A stretch of 44,409 bases of DNA, from NCBI RefSeq assembly GCF_016862075.1, contig NZ_BOMG01000068.1, positions 1 through 44,409 of the forward strand. Reading direction: 5' to 3'. The first letter of the stretch is position 1. The number at the start of each line of letters is the position of its first letter. Of this stretch, positions 25,056 through 31,924 are shown in pieces. The notes beneath the pieces were generated by a model. It saw nothing but the letters and a program-made list of their open reading frames with translations, ran no database searches and was not told the DNA's origin. A program made the position numbers and the translations under genes. Source of the stretch: Actinoplanes couchii (lineage in GTDB: Bacteria; Actinomycetota; Actinomycetes; Mycobacteriales; Micromonosporaceae).

Positions 25056-25546
25056 TCCGGGTCCTCGGCGAGCCGCTCGGTGATCCGGGCGTGCAGGCTC
25101 CGGCGCTCCAGCGCGGCCTCGATGTCGGTGACCACCCGGCTCAGCGGGTAGGGGATCTCCGCCTCGATCTCGGCGATCGACGCCTCGGTGGCCCGCCACT
25201 CGGCGGCGAGGCGCCCGACGACCGCCCGCGCCCTGTCGGTGATCTCCACCCGTTTGCTGCGGGCGTCCGGCCCGGCGACGGTGCGGACCCAGCCGGCCGC
25301 CTTGAGCGCGGCCACCTTCTGGCTCATCCCCGAGTGCGTGATCCGCACCGACTCGGCCAGCTCGGTGATCGTCATCGGCCCGTGCACCGCGAGCCGGATC
25401 AGCTCCATCACCCAGGTCGGCTTGAGCCCGTCGATCCGCGCATCGGCGTAGACCCGCGCGATCTCGTCATCCATCCGCTGCTGCAGCAGCCGCCACGGCC
25501 GCCACACACTCTCCTCGGTCGGATCCGCCAGCCAGTCGTCACTCAT
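25046..25546 (-). CDS. MarR-family transcriptional regulator
   Basis: A 166-residue winged-helix regulator: dimerisation helices at both ends and an HTH around residues 55-85 (MTITELAESVRITHSGMSQKVAALKAAGW), then a wing with GPDARSKRVEITDRAR. It very likely represses its own operon (marR-MFS-HD) and the divergent gene at 25594 through the 32-base palindrome between them. A TACAGT element lies seven bases before its ATG, so its mRNA may be nearly leaderless. Confidence 0.9.
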   Translation of the reverse strand: MSDDWLADPTEESVWRPWRLLQQRMDDEIARVYADARIDGLKPTWVMELIRLAVHGPMTITELAESVRITHSGMSQKVAALKAAGWVRTVAGPDARSKRVEITDRARAVVGRLAAEWRATEASIAEIEAEIPYPLSRVVTDIEAALERRSLHARITERLAEDPEWR

Positions 25547-25554
25547 GAAACCGA

Positions 25555-25586
25555 CTGTAACAGTACTTATATAAGTGCTGTTACAG
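25555..25586. promoter_or_regulatory. MarR operator palindrome in divergent promoter
   Basis: Arms CTGTAACAGTACTTAT (25555-25570) and ATAAGTGCTGTTACAG (25571-25586) are complementary with one mismatch. Each end runs into a TACAGT hexamer: 25582-25587 for the + gene (six bases before its ATG) and 25554-25559 for marR (seven bases before its ATG). Binding would cover both -10 regions at once. Confidence 0.88.
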
Positions 25587-25593
25587 TACGGGT

Positions 25594-26550
25594 ATGTCCA
25601 CAGACCTTCTCAGGCGCACGGTTCGGCATCCGTTGACCGAACAGATGCTGCGCCCGCTGCCGCCGGAGACGATCGTCGTGCAGGTGACGGGGACGCTGAC
25701 GGCGGCGGAGTTCAGCCGGCTGAACGAACTGCTGCTCGGCTCACCGGCCGTCGAGTTCCGGGTGTTCGCCGAATACGGCGACGAGGGCCCGGCGGATCTC
25801 GACTTCCTGCGGCACATGCCCGGCCTGCGGTCGCTCCATGTCGGGCTGCCGGAGGTGCGCGACATCCAGGGGCTCGCCGTGGTCGCCGACAGCCTGGTGT
25901 CCCTCCGTCTCGGGCGGGTCACCCGCAAGACCTCCCTCATGCCGCTGGCCGGCTTCACCGTGCTGGAGGAGTTCGCCTGCGGGGGCGCCTTCACCGACTT
26001 CGAGACGATCGCCGATCTGGAGTCGCTCCGGGAGATCGCGGTCGTGGCGGTGGCCATGCCGATGCTCGCGGCGTTGTCGTTCCGCGGCCGGATCGAGGTG
26101 CTGTCACTGTTCGGGCCGCTGAAGCAGACGGTTCTCGAACTGCCGGAGGGGATGCGCGGGCTGCGTTTTCTGGAGGTGGAGCGGGACACCCGCCTGGCCG
26201 ACATCGGCGCGGTAGCGGAGTTGCCGGAGCTGGAGTTGCTGGCGCTGGACTGTCTGCCGGCCGTCACGGGACTTCCCGACCTCAGCGCGCTGACCCGGCT
26301 GGAGCGGCTGGAGATCTTCAACCTGAAACGGTTGGCGGATCTGCGGGCGCTGCGGTCCGCGCCCGCGCTGCGGGAGGTGGTGGTGAGCCGGGTGCCGGTG
26401 CCCGCCGCCGCCGTCGTCGACGCTCTGGCCGGGACGGCGGTGCGGGCGGCGACCATCACCCCGGACCGCAGCGTGCGGCGGTTCCCGTTGCCGGAAGTGG
26501 GCGGGACCAGCCGGTGGCGGATTCCCCGGATCCGGCGGCCGGCGTCATGA
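25594..26550 (+). CDS. Leucine-rich-repeat-like protein
   Basis: A 318-residue protein with irregular leucine-rich repeats of about 20-24 residues through the middle (MPGLRSLHVGLPEVRDIQGL, LPELELLALDCLPAVTGLPD, LTRLERLEIFNLKRLADLRA). No signal peptide or membrane segment, so probably a cytosolic binding protein. It shares the MarR palindrome with the divergent regulator. The end overlaps the phosphoribosyltransferase stop on the other strand by six bases. Function unknown. Confidence 0.72.
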   Translation: MSTDLLRRTVRHPLTEQMLRPLPPETIVVQVTGTLTAAEFSRLNELLLGSPAVEFRVFAEYGDEGPADLDFLRHMPGLRSLHVGLPEVRDIQGLAVVADSLVSLRLGRVTRKTSLMPLAGFTVLEEFACGGAFTDFETIADLESLREIAVVAVAMPMLAALSFRGRIEVLSLFGPLKQTVLELPEGMRGLRFLEVERDTRLADIGAVAELPELELLALDCLPAVTGLPDLSALTRLERLEIFNLKRLADLRALRSAPALREVVVSRVPVPAAAVVDALAGTAVRAATITPDRSVRRFPLPEVGGTSRWRIPRIRRPAS

Positions 26551-27021
26551 CCGTGGGGTGACCGGGGGCTGGTCGGACCAGGGGAAGTCGATCCAGCGGT
26601 CGGTGTGGGTCCAGACGTAGTCGCACTTGACCGTGGACGCGGGCTTCTCGTAGATCACCGCGGTGCGTGCGGACGCCACGTGGGGTGCGCACAGGTCCTG
26701 GACCAGCTGCAGCGTGCCGCCGGTGTCGGCCACGTCGTCGACGATCAGGACGGTGGCACCGGACATGTCCTCGAACGTGGGGACCGGGGGCAACAGGACC
26801 GGCTCGGTGAGGCGGGCGTCGACGCCGGTGTAGAACTCGACGTTGACCAGGTGGATGTTCTTGACGGCCAGGGCGTACCCGAGGGAGCCGGCCAGGAACA
26901 GGCCGCCGCGGGCGACCGCCAGGATCAGGTCGGGGCGGTACCCGTCGTCGGCCACCGCCTGGGCCAGCTCCCGGCCCGCCCGGCCGTAGGTCTCCCAGGT
27001 CAGAATCTCGCGCTCGGTCAT
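26545..27021 (-). CDS. Phosphoribosyltransferase, Gpt-like
   Basis: A 158-residue type I phosphoribosyltransferase. The PRPP loop VLIVDDVADTGGTL starts at residue 91 and ILAVARGGLFLAG is the N-terminal nucleotide-binding strand. The C-terminal YVWTHTDRWIDFPW is typical of xanthine/hypoxanthine-guanine phosphoribosyltransferases of the purine salvage type. The ATG at 27021 follows GAGGGG; the longer frame upstream passes through a hairpin-rich region and is unlikely to be translated. Confidence 0.83.
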   Translation of the reverse strand: MTEREILTWETYGRAGRELAQAVADDGYRPDLILAVARGGLFLAGSLGYALAVKNIHLVNVEFYTGVDARLTEPVLLPPVPTFEDMSGATVLIVDDVADTGGTLQLVQDLCAPHVASARTAVIYEKPASTVKCDYVWTHTDRWIDFPWSDQPPVTPRS

Positions 27022-27060
27022 ACCCGTCCCCTCGAAAACGATCTTCAGGGAAAGATATGT

Positions 27061-27096
27061 GGTCGCCCGCCCACCGTGTCCGGTGGGCGGGCGACC
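27061..27096. terminator. Perfect 16-bp hairpin
   Basis: Arms GGTCGCCCGCCCACCG and CGGTGGGCGGGCGACC with a TGTC loop. It lies between the stop of the oxidase gene (27296) and the phosphoribosyltransferase start (27021), both on the minus strand. It is most simply the terminator of the DUF35-ltp4-ltp3-oxidase operon, but it also lies only 39 bases before the next start codon and might act as an attenuator. Confidence 0.7.
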
Positions 27097-27132
27097 GGGC
27101 CCCCCACAGGACCGTTCGGGGGAACGAAATGA

Positions 27133-27191
27133 ATCCGCCGGACACGCCGCGGCAGAATGCGCATTGCGGCGCTGGGGATGGTCCGGCGGAT
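27133..27191. other. Nested inverted repeats
   Basis: Outer arms ATCCGCCGGAC (27133-27143) and GTCCGGCGGAT (27181-27191) are perfect. Inside are CGCCGC/GCGGCG (27145-27150, 27166-27171) and the palindrome AATGCGCATT (27156-27165). Together with the hairpin at 27061 this gives a strongly structured transcript in the 274-base gap between the oxidase and phosphoribosyltransferase genes. No reading frame is convincing here. Confidence 0.6.
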
Positions 27192-27295
27192 CGCTTCGGG
27201 GAAGACGAAATCGTTCCGTAATGGAATCTGCCATCGGGACAATGGCGAGTCAACGGAATCCATTTGCAGGTTTGTTGCAGGACCGCTGGTCAGGT

Positions 27296-28870
27296 CTACG
27301 TGGCCAGGAACAGGTCCATGACCCGTTCGGCGTTCGCGGTGATCGTCAGGGCCGGGTTCGCCAGAGCCGCCGATCCGGGGAGAAGCGCGCCGTCCACACA
27401 GTAGAGATTGTCATATCCGGCGACTTTTCCACTGAAATCGGTGGCATTTCCCATCACCAGGCCGCCGAGCGGGTGGTACGTGTTCCGCGAGCCGAGTCCC
27501 ATGCCGGTGCCCCGGTCGTACGACGGCAGCCCGGTCAGCAGGGAACCCTTCGCGCCCTCGGTGGCCCACCACAGGCGGGTCGCCAGGTCCCGGCCGGCCT
27601 TGTCCGCGGAAGTCTCCATCTCCCCGTACGGCCAGTAGACCTTCCCGGCGCCGGTGGCCGCGTCGTAGCGGATCTCGCCACGCTCCGGCGCGAGGCTGGT
27701 GATCAGGTGCGCGGTCGTCCCGGGCAGCCACGACGGGATCGGCGCCGACTCCCACGCCATCGTCGCCTTGGCGTACGGGTTGGAGTCGTCGTAGAACTTC
27801 ACGTTCCCCGGCCCGCCCTGTGCGGTGCCGACGGTTTTGCGCAGGCCGAGCCGGGCCACCAGGAAGTCCCCGTTGTTGCCCCAGCCCTTGCCCACCTCGG
27901 TGTTCGTGAGGCGAGGCAGCCGCCCGCGAGCGCGTGACGTGACCAGCAGTGACGTGCTGTTCAACGACCCGGCGGCCAGGAACACGTAGTCCGCGGTCAG
28001 CACTTTGGAGGTCAGCACCGAGCCGCTCTCGTCGATCTGCCGGCACGCCACCTCCAGGACGGAACTACCGGACACCTCCCGCAACTCGGTCACCTCGTGC
28101 AGCGGCAGCACCGTCACGTTGCCGGTGGCGGCCGCCCACTTCAGGTAGTTGCGGTCCACACTGTTCTTGGCGCCGGAGTTGCTGCCGAACGGGCCCTCGC
28201 CGATGCTGTGGCAGGCGGGCGCGCGACCGGCGAGTTCGTCCCGGATCACGTCCCAGTTCACCGCGAACGGGACCGGGACCGCGGTCTTGCCGAACTCGGC
28301 GATGTAGGACAGCCACGAGCGGGCCCCCACGTACGACGCATGGTTCTGAATGTCGGTGGGAATCGTCGCGGCGCTCAGATTCGCCCGGGCGCGCGGCCAG
28401 TAGGTGTCCTCGAACGCGGTGTACGGCAGTTGCGACGGGTAGACCGACTCCCAGTCCGCACGGCGCGGCTGGGGCAGGAACATGCCGATCACCAGGGAGC
28501 CGCCGCCGACCCCGGCGCCGCACATCACCTGGATGCCGTCCCCGACGTGTTTCTGGATCAGCCCGGCGCCCCGGGTGATCGTCTTGCTGACGTCCAGGCC
28601 GAGCGGCGGATTGTCACCGAACCACGCGCAGCGCCAGTCCGGGTTGCTGATCGTGCAGAACGTGGTGCCGGAACCGTCGACGTCCCAGCGCCGTCCGCGT
28701 TCCAGCACCGTCACCTTCACCCCGGCCTTCGCCAGCCGGTACGCGGCCACCGCGCCGCCGAAACCACTGCCGATGATCAGCGCGGTACGGGCCGGCGCGG
28801 CCTCGGCGTCCCGCAGAGCCGGGGCGAGCGCCACACCGGCGCCGGCCTGGAGAAGAGTGCGACGTTTCAT
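27296..28870 (-). CDS. Cholesterol-oxidase-like GMC flavoprotein with Tat signal
   Basis: A 524-residue FAD enzyme of the class I cholesterol oxidase type. GSGFGG at 34-39 binds FAD; VGGGSLV and NYHPLGG-like TYHPLGGLVMG are present. The three catalytic residues of Streptomyces cholesterol oxidase can be placed: Glu in AWESAPIP, His in YHPLGG and Asn in ANPALTIT. The N-terminus MKRRTLLQAGAGVALAPAL then AEA|AP looks like a twin-arginine signal. It would oxidise and isomerise 3-beta-hydroxysterols to 3-keto-4-enes outside the membrane. The ATG overlaps the ltp3 stop as ATGA, so an exported oxidase is coupled to cytosolic enzymes. Confidence 0.87.
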   Translation of the reverse strand: MKRRTLLQAGAGVALAPALRDAEAAPARTALIIGSGFGGAVAAYRLAKAGVKVTVLERGRRWDVDGSGTTFCTISNPDWRCAWFGDNPPLGLDVSKTITRGAGLIQKHVGDGIQVMCGAGVGGGSLVIGMFLPQPRRADWESVYPSQLPYTAFEDTYWPRARANLSAATIPTDIQNHASYVGARSWLSYIAEFGKTAVPVPFAVNWDVIRDELAGRAPACHSIGEGPFGSNSGAKNSVDRNYLKWAAATGNVTVLPLHEVTELREVSGSSVLEVACRQIDESGSVLTSKVLTADYVFLAAGSLNSTSLLVTSRARGRLPRLTNTEVGKGWGNNGDFLVARLGLRKTVGTAQGGPGNVKFYDDSNPYAKATMAWESAPIPSWLPGTTAHLITSLAPERGEIRYDAATGAGKVYWPYGEMETSADKAGRDLATRLWWATEGAKGSLLTGLPSYDRGTGMGLGSRNTYHPLGGLVMGNATDFSGKVAGYDNLYCVDGALLPGSAALANPALTITANAERVMDLFLAT

Positions 28871-30018
28871 GGCGTCCTCCCGACGACCCACATGGAGAAG
28901 AACTGGGATCCGCCGCCGTAGGCGTGACCGAGGGCCGTCGCGGCGTCCGGCACCTGGTGTTCTCCGGCGCGTCCCATCACCTGCATGGCGGATTCGGCGA
29001 ACCGCAGCAGGCCGGAGGCGCCGATCGGGTTGGAGCAGAGCACCCCGCCGGAGGGGTTGACCGGCAGTACCCCGCCGATGCGGGTGTCGCCGTTCTCGAC
29101 GAGCTTCCAGCCCTGCCCTTGTCCGATAAATCCGACATTTTCCAGCCACATCGGCTCGAACCATGAAAAAGGAACGTAAAGCTCGGCTACGTCGATCTCG
29201 CGTAACGGATCCTTGATCCCGGCGGACGCCCACAGTGCGGCTGCGGCATCCGCACCGGCTCGCGGATTCACGTGGTCCTTACCGGCGTAAAATGTGGGCT
29301 CTGTCCGCATCGAAGTCGCTTTGATCCAGGCGACCTCGCGAGATGCAGCCGAGACCGCCGCCGCGTCGCCGATCACCACCGCACACGCGCCGTCCGACGA
29401 AGGGCACGTCTCGTCGAAGCGGATCGGATCCCACAGCATCGGCGACGCCTGTACCGACTCCAGCGTGATGTCGGGTTGCCGCAGGTGGGTGTGCGGATTG
29501 AGCGCCCCGTTGCGCCGATCCTTGACCGCCACCAGCGCCCCGATGTGCGGCGGCGCCCCGGACCGGCGGATGTAGGAGCGGATGTGCGGGGCGAAATAGC
29601 CGCCCGCCCCGGCGGTGATCGGCGCGGTGAACGGCGGCTGGATCGACAGCGCCCACATCGCGTTGGACTCGGACTGCTTCTCGAACGCCACCGCGAGGAC
29701 CCGCCGGTGCACCCCGGCCCGGATCAGGCTGGTCGCCACGATCGCCGTCGCCCCGCCCACCGAACCGGCGGTGTGCACCCGGAGCAGCGGTTTCCCGGCC
29801 GCGCCGAGTGACTGGGCCAGGGCCAGCTCGGGCATCATCACGCCCTCGAACAGGTCCGGCGCCTTGCCCAGCACCACCGCGTCGATCTGCGACCAGTCGG
29901 TGCCCGCGTCGAGCAGCGCCCGGTCGATCGCCTCCCGGCAGAGCCCGGCCATCGACACGTCGGTGCGCCGGGTCCGGTGGTCGGTCTGGCCGGTGCCGAG
30001 CACCGCGGCTCGTCTCAT
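28867..30018 (-). CDS. ltp3: Thiolase-like lipid-transfer/aldolase protein Ltp3
   Basis: A 383-residue SCP2-thiolase-type protein matching Rv3523 (Ltp3) in length and order. Where thiolases carry the nucleophilic Cys it has VHTAGSVGGATA, so thiolysis is unlikely and a retro-aldol role, as shown for Ltp2, fits better. In Rhodococcus, ltp3 and ltp4 are needed for C24-branched sterol side chains (literature knowledge). The ATG at 30018 follows GGGAGG and overlaps the ltp4 stop (ATGA). Confidence 0.87.
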   Translation of the reverse strand: MRRAAVLGTGQTDHRTRRTDVSMAGLCREAIDRALLDAGTDWSQIDAVVLGKAPDLFEGVMMPELALAQSLGAAGKPLLRVHTAGSVGGATAIVATSLIRAGVHRRVLAVAFEKQSESNAMWALSIQPPFTAPITAGAGGYFAPHIRSYIRRSGAPPHIGALVAVKDRRNGALNPHTHLRQPDITLESVQASPMLWDPIRFDETCPSSDGACAVVIGDAAAVSAASREVAWIKATSMRTEPTFYAGKDHVNPRAGADAAAALWASAGIKDPLREIDVAELYVPFSWFEPMWLENVGFIGQGQGWKLVENGDTRIGGVLPVNPSGGVLCSNPIGASGLLRFAESAMQVMGRAGEHQVPDAATALGHAYGGGSQFFSMWVVGRTP

Positions 30019-30896
30019 CGGGTGCCTCCCAGCGTGCACACCAGGTTCTGCTGCAGCAGCGGGCCGCTCGTCGCGTGCGCCACCGCGGTCCGGGCCCGGC
30101 CGGACATGATCTCCTCAGCGGCCGCTCCGATCCGGGCGAGGCCGCCGGAGAACATCGCATTGCCGGTGTCCGGCAGGTAGCGGACGTCGTCGCCGAGCCC
30201 GAGCGCACGCCGCAGCAGCAGCTGTTGATGGGCGAACGGCGTGTGCAGGGCGGCCACCTCGACATCGGGTGTCAGTCCCGCGTCGGCTGCCGCGCCGGTC
30301 GCGGACGGGGCGGTGGTCAGGTCGCGCTCGCCGAGGCCCGGCGGATCCACGCGATGCGCGATGCCGGTGATCCAGGCGGGGCGGTCCCGGTTTCGCGTCG
30401 CACGATCACCTGCGGCGAGTACGACGGCCGAGGCGCCGTCCGTTCCCAGGTTCTGTTCGGAGGGGCGGAGTTCGGCGGACATCAGCCTGGCCTGGAGCGT
30501 GGCGAGACTGATCGCATCCGGCCAGAGCGGGGCGACGGTATACGGGTCGGTCTGCAGCGCCAGCACCCGGTTGAGGTCTCCGGCGGAGCCTTTGCCGAAC
30601 CCGTACACGAGTGCGGTCTCGGCCTCTCCCGCCAGGATCTTGACGTATGCCTCGTACAGCGCCCACGCCGCGTCCATCTCCACGTGCGACTCGCTGATCG
30701 GGGGCACCGCGCCGATCGCGTCGACCGCGCTGACGAACGAGAACGCCCGCCCGGCCAGGTAGTCCGACGACCCGGAACACCAGAAGTCGATCTCGCGACG
30801 GCCCAGTCCGGCACTGCTCAGGACCTCGTCGAAAACCTCGACGAGGGCCTCGGACCGGGGCGAGCGCGCGAAACCGATCACCGCGATGTCGCTCAT
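30015..30896 (-). CDS. ltp4: Thiolase-like protein Ltp4
   Basis: A 293-residue thiolase-fold protein corresponding by position to Rv3522 (Ltp4), about 60 residues shorter than the 354-residue mycobacterial protein. The nucleophile region reads ISESHVEMDAAWALYEA, with no catalytic Cys, and the C-terminal domain is abbreviated (TPFAHQQLLL, GNAMFSGGLARIGAA). Probably works as a complex with Ltp3 and the DUF35 protein in cleaving branched side chains. It overlaps the DUF35 gene by 4 bases (ATGA) and ltp3 likewise. Confidence 0.85.
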   Translation of the reverse strand: MSDIAVIGFARSPRSEALVEVFDEVLSSAGLGRREIDFWCSGSSDYLAGRAFSFVSAVDAIGAVPPISESHVEMDAAWALYEAYVKILAGEAETALVYGFGKGSAGDLNRVLALQTDPYTVAPLWPDAISLATLQARLMSAELRPSEQNLGTDGASAVVLAAGDRATRNRDRPAWITGIAHRVDPPGLGERDLTTAPSATGAAADAGLTPDVEVAALHTPFAHQQLLLRRALGLGDDVRYLPDTGNAMFSGGLARIGAAAEEIMSGRARTAVAHATSGPLLQQNLVCTLGGTR

Positions 30897-31834
30897 TGGT
30901 GCTCCGCATAGGACTCGTAGGGGGCGTCCGGCTCGCCGTTGGGTTCGAAGTGGTCGATGTTCTCCGGGGTCGTCGACCAGTCGGCCCGGTCGCGCCAGAC
31001 CGCGGATACCCGCAGACCCATCCGGACCTGGTCGGACGGTACGCCGAGGATCAGGTGCGGGATCGGGATGTCGGCGCCGTCCAGCAGGACCTGGGCGACC
31101 ACGTACGGCGGCGTCAGGCGCTGGCCGGCGAACGGGACGTTCACCACGCAGAACGTCGTCACCGTGCCCTTGTCGGTCACCTCGACGACCTCGCCGGGGG
31201 CCACCCCGTCGGCGGGGCAGACCCGTGGGGGCACGTAGACCTTGCAGCAGGCGGGGCAGCGTTGGCCGACGATCCGGCCCTCGGCGAGTGCCCGTAGGTA
31301 GCGGTCCTCCTCGACGGAGGTGGTGTGCGTGTAGTGCAGCCGGATCGGCGTCGTCATGATCGTGACGGCATCCCCGATTTCATGCCCTGTTCTTTCCGGC
31401 GCGGTGCCCGGTTCGAAGCAGGCAATGTCCCGGATATGACCGGTCGGCGACGGGGACCAGCGTATGCGTACCCGCAAACCGATCTTGATCTTGTCTTCCG
31501 TGCCGGTGTCGACCGCGTGCAGCATCGGGGTGTCGGCGCCGTCGAGCCGGATCAGCGCCCACGCGAAGGGATGGTCGAGCGGCTGGCCCTCGAGTGGCTG
31601 ATCGACCCAGGCCCAGGTCACGACGGTGCCGGTGGGGGAGACCTCGACCAAATCGGTGAGCGGCGCGAGGGTGTCCGGATCGAATTCGAGCGGCGGCACG
31701 TGCACCCGGCCGTCGGCGGTCCGCGAGCCCAGCACCCGGTGGTCGCGGAGCCCGGCCATGAACCGGCCCAGCACCGGCCCGAGCGAGCGCGTGTAGTCGA
31801 ACGCGATGGTGAGCGGTGCGGCCAGGGTATCCAC
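30893..31834 (-). CDS. Tandem DUF35 OB-fold protein, partner of Ltp3/Ltp4
   Basis: A 313-residue protein with two DUF35-type halves. The second half keeps a rubredoxin-like zinc knuckle (C193, C196, C206, with C197 in addition) followed by an OB fold; the first half has an OB fold but its knuckle has lost all Cys. Matches Rv3521, which also precedes ltp4-ltp3. DUF35 proteins such as ChsH2 bind Ltp-type aldolases and enoyl-CoA enzymes. GTG start, no ribosome site, 9 bases from a KstR box: probably a leaderless first gene of the four-gene operon. Confidence 0.86.
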   Translation of the reverse strand: MDTLAAPLTIAFDYTRSLGPVLGRFMAGLRDHRVLGSRTADGRVHVPPLEFDPDTLAPLTDLVEVSPTGTVVTWAWVDQPLEGQPLDHPFAWALIRLDGADTPMLHAVDTGTEDKIKIGLRVRIRWSPSPTGHIRDIACFEPGTAPERTGHEIGDAVTIMTTPIRLHYTHTTSVEEDRYLRALAEGRIVGQRCPACCKVYVPPRVCPADGVAPGEVVEVTDKGTVTTFCVVNVPFAGQRLTPPYVVAQVLLDGADIPIPHLILGVPSDQVRMGLRVSAVWRDRADWSTTPENIDHFEPNGEPDAPYESYAEHQ

Positions 31835-31843
31835 GCCGATGAG

Positions 31844-31857
31844 TGAAACACGTTACA
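31844..31857. promoter_or_regulatory. KstR operator of the DUF35-ltp4-ltp3-oxidase operon
   Basis: TGAAACACGTTACA matches TNNAACNNGTTNNA at all fixed positions. It ends nine bases before the GTG of the DUF35 gene (minus strand), so it must overlap the core promoter. Confidence 0.85.
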
Positions 31858-31900
31858 ACTTTGCCGGGCAAGAACGCGGCTGTTATGGCTTTCACCTAGA

Positions 31901-31914
31901 TGGAACGAGTTATA
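31901..31914. promoter_or_regulatory. KstR operator of the fadD gene at 31925
   Basis: TGGAACGAGTTATA matches TNNAACNNGTTNNA at all fixed positions and is the second box in this 90-base divergent gap. TAGAGT at 31913-31918 overlaps its right edge and stands six bases before the ATG, giving a leaderless promoter that KstR would occlude. Confidence 0.85.
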
Positions 31915-31924
31915 GAGTCACGGC

